A stretch of 64,000 nt of DNA, taken from the NCBI GenBank assembly GCA_021821195.1, contig JAKACT010000005.1, positions 124,001 to 188,000 of the forward strand, read 5' to 3'. The number at the start of each line of letters is the position of its first letter. The stretch's first letter is position 1. Source of the DNA: Pseudomonadota bacterium (GTDB lineage: Bacteria; Pseudomonadota; Gammaproteobacteria; Xanthomonadales; Xanthomonadaceae). Below the pieces are notes generated by a model. The model did not search any database. It worked only from the letters and a program-made list of their open reading frames with translations, and had not been told where the DNA came from. Of the stretch, positions 60,021 to 64,000 are shown piece after piece. Position numbers and translations under genes: made by a program.

Positions 60021-61400
60021 TCAGAACTTGTAGTTGATCGAAGCGCCCAGCACGTCGCCGCGGACGTCGTAGCTGCCCTTCAGCGTGCTGCCGGTGACCG
60101 AGGTGATGTTGATCGACGGATCGTTGGTGAACAGATGGGTGTAGCCGAAGTCGAACTGGGTCTTCTCCGACGGCGTCCAGCCCAGGCCGAACGACAGCCA
60201 ACGACGCGAGACGTCCGGCACGCGCACGTCGCGGTGCGCATCGGTGGTCGGGGTCTGGTCGTAAGCCACGCCGCCGCGCAGGGTGATGGTGTCGGACAGC
60301 TTGTACTCGGCGCCGATCGAGGCGAAGGTGGTGTCGTCGTAGCCGAACTCCAGCACGCTATCGGGCTGGTTGGAGGCGAAGTCCACCACCACCCGGTCGA
60401 ACGACGGCGCCCACGCGGTGCGCGAGACATCGCCCATCACCGTCCAGCGGTCGTTGAGGCGGTGGGTCAGGCTCAGGGTGGCCGAGGCCGGCAGGGTCAG
60501 TTCGGCCTTGCCGTCGGTGTTGACGAAGATGCCGCGCGCCTGCGTCTGCAACGCGGTGGCGACGTTGCCCGGCACGTCGAAGGTGGCCTTGCCGTCGTTG
60601 ATCTTGTGCTTGACCTTGGAGCGGTAGCTCAGCGCGATGTTGGTGTCTTCGGTCACGCTGAAGGTCGCACCCAGCACGTAGCCCCAGGCGTTGTTCTTGC
60701 CTTCGATGGTGGAGAAGCCGTCGGCGCTGCCGGGGTACAGGCCGAGCGCGGCGCTGGCGCCGTTGGTCGCGCCATAGGCAATCGCACCGAAGTCGACCGC
60801 ATTGCTCAGTTCGATGGCCAGGTGTTCGTAGAACACGCCGGCGCCGAACGAAACGTAGGGGTTGACGTCATAGGACAACGCGGCGCTGAGGTCGATCGCC
60901 TTCAGGTCGGTCTTGACGCCGTGGTAGCGGCCGACCCAGTTGCGGTCGTATTCGGTCTTGAAGCCGAACGGCGCGGTCAGCGACATGCCGAAGTGCATGT
61001 TGTCGTTCTCGCCGAACGGCATGTGGAAGTAAGACGCCGGCACCGGCGCGATCATGCCGGCATCGCCGCCGTTGCCGCCCTGGACCGGCATCCCGGTGCC
61101 AGCGCCGCCGGGGCCGGCGAAGCGGCCGCCATAGCCGTCCTGCAGCTTGGCCGAGAAGCTGATGGCGCTCAGGTCGGCCTGGAACTGGCGGCCGTTGAGC
61201 AGGCGCATCGACGCCGGATTGGTGGCGACCACCGAGGCATCACCCCAGGAACTGGTGGAACCAGCAAACGCGCGACCCAGGCCCTTCGCGCTATTTTCCT
61301 TGAGCTGGAACGCCGCGGCATCGGCCTGGCCCCAGGCCAGCGCACCCGCGATACCGACGGCCAGGGCAGTGATTCGTGCGATTTTGGAAGCGGTATACAT
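60021..61400 (-). CDS. FadL/OmpP1-family outer membrane porin
   Basis: The product has 459 residues with a signal peptide (about 1-29, ADA-AA). Mature FadL proteins start with a plug; here AFQLKENSAKGLGRAFAGSTSSWGDASVVATNPASM matches the family hatch region, followed by alternating beta strands and a C-terminal Phe (SINYKF). FadL porins move long-chain fatty acids or other hydrophobic compounds across the outer membrane; the exact ligand is unknown. The ATG at 61400 gives the best signal peptide; MERAST from 61418 is possible. An operator-like palindrome covers the predicted transcription start. Confidence 0.93.
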   Translation of the reverse strand: MYTASKIARITALAVGIAGALAWGQADAAAFQLKENSAKGLGRAFAGSTSSWGDASVVATNPASMRLLNGRQFQADLSAISFSAKLQDGYGGRFAGPGGAGTGMPVQGGNGGDAGMIAPVPASYFHMPFGENDNMHFGMSLTAPFGFKTEYDRNWVGRYHGVKTDLKAIDLSAALSYDVNPYVSFGAGVFYEHLAIELSNAVDFGAIAYGATNGASAALGLYPGSADGFSTIEGKNNAWGYVLGATFSVTEDTNIALSYRSKVKHKINDGKATFDVPGNVATALQTQARGIFVNTDGKAELTLPASATLSLTHRLNDRWTVMGDVSRTAWAPSFDRVVVDFASNQPDSVLEFGYDDTTFASIGAEYKLSDTITLRGGVAYDQTPTTDAHRDVRVPDVSRRWLSFGLGWTPSEKTQFDFGYTHLFTNDPSINITSVTGSTLKGSYDVRGDVLGASINYKF

Positions 61401-61501
61401 GGTGGACGCTCTCTCCATAGGACGATGTGGGTTCATGGGTGCGCCTGCATCATCTGGATCGCCGAACGATCTTTACGATGCGTCGGGTGGATCCAATCCC
61501 G

Positions 61502-61526
61502 ACATACGACGCCGTATGTGACTATA
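61502..61526 (-). promoter_or_regulatory. Promoter -10 and overlapping operator-like palindrome of the FadL-type gene
   Basis: Minus-strand TATAGT (61521-61526), with TTATTG 17 bp upstream as a weak -35, predicts a start near 61514. This lies inside the palindrome ACATACG-ACGC-CGTATGT (61502-61519). A repressor bound there would block initiation. The rest of the 182-bp gap to the rhomboid gene is A+T-richer with no further feature. Confidence 0.55.
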
Positions 61527-61582
61527 CCCGAACTTTAACCGTCCAATAACATTCCCGCATCGACCCCATCTATCGAGTCTGC

Positions 61583-62275
61583 ATGTTCGTCGGCATCCGC
61601 CCCCGCCAGCACCGCCTGATCCTGTGGGCCACCCCGCTGCTGTTCGCCACGCTGTGGCTGAGCTACGTGGTTGCCGCGCTGCGCGCGCCGCCCGGCAACA
61701 TTGCCACCGCACTGGACTGGGGCGTGCTGACCGGTGGATTGGACAGCGTGGACGCGTGGCGGCGGGCGCTGGCCGACGGCAGCGTGCTGCGGCTGTTCTC
61801 GGGGCTGTTCCTGCACGCCGACTGGATCCACCTATTGGGCAACCTGGTGTTCCTGCTGATCTTCGGGCTGCCGGCCGAGCGCACCATGGGCGGCTGGCGC
61901 CTGCTGCTGCTGTTCCTGCTGGGCGGGGCGTTCTCCAACCTCGCCGCGGTGCTGGCGATCGGCGCGCCGGACCGGGTGGTGATCGGCGCCAGCGGCGCGG
62001 TGTCGTCGCTGATCGGTGCCTATTTGGCCCTGTTCCCCGGCGCGCGGCTGGGGGTGGTGCTACCGCTGGGGCTGTTCCTGCAGTTCGTGCGGGTGCCGGC
62101 ATTCCTGCTGATCGGCATGTGGGCGCTGCTGCAGGTGGGTTTTGCCTACAGTGGCCCCGCGTTCGGCGCGGTGGCCTGGCCGGCGCATATCGCCGGCTTC
62201 GTGTTCGGCGTGCTGTTCGCCCTGCTCACCCGCGCCGCGATTGCCCGGCGGCTGCGCCGCAGCCGCGGCTACTAG
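61583..62275 (+). CDS. Rhomboid-family intramembrane serine protease
   Basis: The product has 230 residues with six membrane helices. Rhomboid motifs are FLHADWIHLLGN (with the oxyanion-side Asn), GASGAVSSLIGAY (nucleophile Ser137) and AHIAGFVFG (His203), so the catalytic dyad is complete. Substrates are unknown. It is divergent from the FadL-type gene and converges with ctpA, whose stop lies 15 nt away. Confidence 0.92.
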   Translation: MFVGIRPRQHRLILWATPLLFATLWLSYVVAALRAPPGNIATALDWGVLTGGLDSVDAWRRALADGSVLRLFSGLFLHADWIHLLGNLVFLLIFGLPAERTMGGWRLLLLFLLGGAFSNLAAVLAIGAPDRVVIGASGAVSSLIGAYLALFPGARLGVVLPLGLFLQFVRVPAFLLIGMWALLQVGFAYSGPAFGAVAWPAHIAGFVFGVLFALLTRAAIARRLRRSRGY

Positions 62276-62290
62276 GCCGGCGCCTCGGCG

Positions 62291-63712
62291 CTATGGGGCG
62301 GGCTTCGGCTTCGCGGCCGGCTTCGGCGCCGGCTTCGGCGCCGTCGCAATCCCGGCCATGCGCTTCAATTCGGCCAACGCGGCCTCGATCGGCTTGGCGC
62401 CGGGCAGCACTTCGCCGGCGTTGTCGCCCTCCATCGCGCCAGCCTCGGCGGCCAGGTGGCCCGGCAGCACGGCTTCGCTGACCGGGGCGGGACGCCGCTG
62501 TGCGCCTTCCGGATGCAGGACCACGTCCGGCTGGATGCCCAGCGCCTGGATCGAATGCCCGCTGGGCGTGTAGTAGCGCGCGGTGGTGAGCTTGATCGAA
62601 TCGCCGTTGTCCAGCGGCAGCAGGGTCTGCACGGAGCCCTTGCCGAAGGTGCGGCTGCCAACCACGCGCGCGCGCTTGTTGTCGTGCAGCGCGCCGGCCA
62701 GCACCTCGGCGGCGCTGGCCGAACCCGCGTCCACCAGCACCACCACCGGCGCGCCGTGCAGGCGGTCGCCGGGAGTGGCGTCGAAGCGACTGTCGCCGAT
62801 GGTTTCGCGCCCGCGCGTGCTGACGATGCCGCCGCTTTCCAGCAGTTCGTCGGCGACCTGCACCGCGCCGATCAGCAACCCGCCCGGGTTGCTGCGCAGA
62901 TCCAGCAGCAGGCCGCGCAGCGGCGCGTCCTCCTGCAGCGCGTCCAATTGTTTGTTGAAGTCGGCCGCGGTCGAGGCCTGGAAGCTGGAGATGCGCAGGT
63001 AGCCCAGGCCCGGCTCGAGCAGGCGCGAGCGCACGCTGGTGGTGCGGATGGTGTCGCGCACCAGACCCAGGTCGAACGGTTCGCGCACGCCTTCGCGCAG
63101 CACCTTCACCACCACCTTGGTGCCGGCCTTGCCGCGCAGCGGGGCGGAAGCATCGCTTTGCCCGGTCTTCAGCATCTTGCCGTCGATGGCCACGATGCGG
63201 TCGCCGCTGCGCAGCCCGGCCCGCGCGGCGGGGCTGTCGTCGAGCGGCGCGATGACCCGCAGGGTGCCGTCGGGCAGCTGCTGCAGCTCGACCCCGACGC
63301 CGTCGTAGCTGCCGCGGGTTTGCTCGTCGAACTGCTCCGCATCGGCCTTTTCCAGGTAGGCGCTGTGCGGGTCGAGGTCGAACAGCAGCCCACGCACCGC
63401 CGACGCCATCAACTCACGGTCGTTGACTGGATCGACATAGGCTTGGCGGATGGCGTTGAACACGGTGACGTAGCGGCGGATCTCGTCCAGCGGCACCTTG
63501 GCTGCCCCCGCTTCCACCGCATCGGGATCGTCGCTGGCAAGCGCCGCGGCTTGCGCAGCATGCTGCTCGGTGGCGTCCTGCGCAGCGGCTTGCGCAGGCA
63601 CGTCCTGCGCGGCGGCATCCTGCACGGTAGCTTGCGCAGGCGCGTCCTGCGCGGCCACCAGCGGGGCATGCAACGCCGTCGCGATCAGTAGGGAAAGAAG
63701 CCTGGCCCGCAT
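62291..63712 (-). CDS. ctpA: C-terminal processing protease CtpA (S41 family)
   Basis: The product has 473 residues with a signal peptide (about 1-21, VAA-QD). A low-complexity Ala/Gln/Asp-rich segment (about 22-62) contains two copies of a 14-residue repeat. An N-terminal helical part, a PDZ domain (about 130-215) and the S41 protease (about 220-400) follow, with catalytic Ser in DAGSASAAEVL and Lys in FGKGSVQT. A Pro/Lys/Ala tail ends it. Tail-specific proteases trim periplasmic and cell-wall-associated proteins. envC ends 106 bp upstream, a pairing frequent in proteobacteria. Confidence 0.95.
   Translation of the reverse strand: MRARLLSLLIATALHAPLVAAQDAPAQATVQDAAAQDVPAQAAAQDATEQHAAQAAALASDDPDAVEAGAAKVPLDEIRRYVTVFNAIRQAYVDPVNDRELMASAVRGLLFDLDPHSAYLEKADAEQFDEQTRGSYDGVGVELQQLPDGTLRVIAPLDDSPAARAGLRSGDRIVAIDGKMLKTGQSDASAPLRGKAGTKVVVKVLREGVREPFDLGLVRDTIRTTSVRSRLLEPGLGYLRISSFQASTAADFNKQLDALQEDAPLRGLLLDLRSNPGGLLIGAVQVADELLESGGIVSTRGRETIGDSRFDATPGDRLHGAPVVVLVDAGSASAAEVLAGALHDNKRARVVGSRTFGKGSVQTLLPLDNGDSIKLTTARYYTPSGHSIQALGIQPDVVLHPEGAQRRPAPVSEAVLPGHLAAEAGAMEGDNAGEVLPGAKPIEAALAELKRMAGIATAPKPAPKPAAKPKPAP
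62319..62342. repeat. 12-bp tandem repeat in the 3' end of ctpA
   Basis: GGCTTCGGCGCC occurs twice in tandem (62319-62330, 62331-62342), with a degenerate copy before it. It encodes the alternating Ala-Pro-Lys-Pro tail. Confidence 0.8.
63588..63655. repeat. 42-bp-period direct repeat in the 5' end of ctpA
   Basis: The 26-bp units at 63588-63613 and 63630-63655 match at 25 of 26 positions, 42 bp apart. They encode the 14-residue repeat QDAPAQATVQDAAA / QDVPAQAAAQDATE after the signal peptide. Confidence 0.85.
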
Positions 63713-63817
63713 GCATTGCTCCGTGTGGCTGGGTCGGTGGATCCGTCGAATGGAAGTTCGACCCACGCCAGCCGGCGCGGGTTCCCCATCATGCCTGCGA
63801 ACCCCGCGCAGGCGGCG

Positions 63818-64000
63818 TCATTGCCGCGTCAGCCAGCCAGAGGGGTTCACCGGCGTACCGTTGCGGCGCAGTTCGAAATACAGCGCCGGGCGTTCCTGCC
63901 CGCCCGAACTGCCCACCGCGGCCAGCGCATCGCCGCGCCGCACGGCATCGCCGGCCGCGCGCAACAGCCCGTCGTTGTGGGCGTACAGGCTCATGTAGCC
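63818..64000 (-). CDS. envC: Murein hydrolase activator EnvC, C-terminal end (partial)
   Basis: Only the last 60 residues are inside the window. They read as the end of a degenerate LytM (M23) domain: GYMSLYAHNDGLL, GDALAAVGSSGGQERPALYFELRRNGTPVNPSGWL. In active M23 peptidases the motif is HxH in the last strand; here it is LYFELRRNG as in EnvC, which cannot cut peptidoglycan but activates amidases AmiA/AmiB at the septum. ctpA follows on the same strand. The 5' end lies outside. Confidence 0.92.
   Translation of the reverse strand, partial: GYMSLYAHNDGLLRAAGDAVRRGDALAAVGSSGGQERPALYFELRRNGTPVNPSGWLTRQ

Overview
The window is GC-rich chromosomal DNA from a gammaproteobacterium, most likely of the family Lysobacteraceae (Xanthomonadaceae). 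The main clues are a Grx4-type glutaredoxin fused to an A-type and a rhodanese domain, a PutA without the DNA-binding domain, a short AMP nucleosidase, an engB / cytochrome c4 / dsbA / dsbA / exonuclease order, and tightly packed genes with 1-4 nt overlaps. The genus cannot be fixed from the sequence alone. Almost everything is housekeeping. I see no rRNA, tRNA, CRISPR array, transposase or prophage gene.

Layout. 1-2.8 kb: end of a membrane protein gene, an FAH-family hydrolase, mscL and a secreted M28 peptidase. 2.9-3.3 kb: a lone vsr. 3.4-8.7 kb: aceE and maeB. 9-14.9 kb: a membrane glycosyltransferase-like protein, a DUF1704 metallopeptidase homologue, rsgA, alaA flanked on both sides by inverted-repeat elements, and an SGNH hydrolase. 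15-22.8 kb: grxD, DUF924 plus AMP nucleosidase, a coupled pair of secreted amidohydrolases (the second without metal ligands), DUF1761, DegV, an unknown protein and a DPH6-like PP-loop protein. 22.8-29.1 kb (minus strand): formaldehyde detoxification genes fghA and adhC, then ppc and gshA. 29.2-39.2 kb: periplasmic GH13 enzyme, engB, cytochrome c4, two DsbA-like proteins, exonuclease-family protein, TSUP permease, slt and cca.

39.2-46.7 kb: a minus-strand operon folB / SDR / PTPS-like / MidA-like methyltransferase / VanZ-like, then tsaD divergent from a macromolecular-synthesis operon rpsU / yqeY / GNAT / dnaG that has no rpoD next to it. 46.7-56.4 kb: the aa3 cytochrome oxidase locus (ctaC, ctaD, small membrane protein, cox11, ctaE; then SURF1, an unknown protein, ctaA, ctaB) ending in alkB and an ada-like gene. 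56.5-64 kb: putA, behind two FNR/ANR-like boxes it shares with ctaC, a FadL-type porin with an operator-like palindrome at its start site, a rhomboid protease, ctpA and the 3' end of envC.

The genes together describe an aerobic chemoheterotroph: pyruvate, malate and PEP node enzymes, proline oxidation, heme A and oxidase assembly, periplasmic thiol chemistry and cell-wall turnover. The most unusual items are the PTPS-like gene with an ExxHGH motif beside folB, the paired FNR/ANR-like boxes between ctaC and putA, the amidohydrolase pair, the DUF1704 gene, and the two inverted-repeat elements around alaA.
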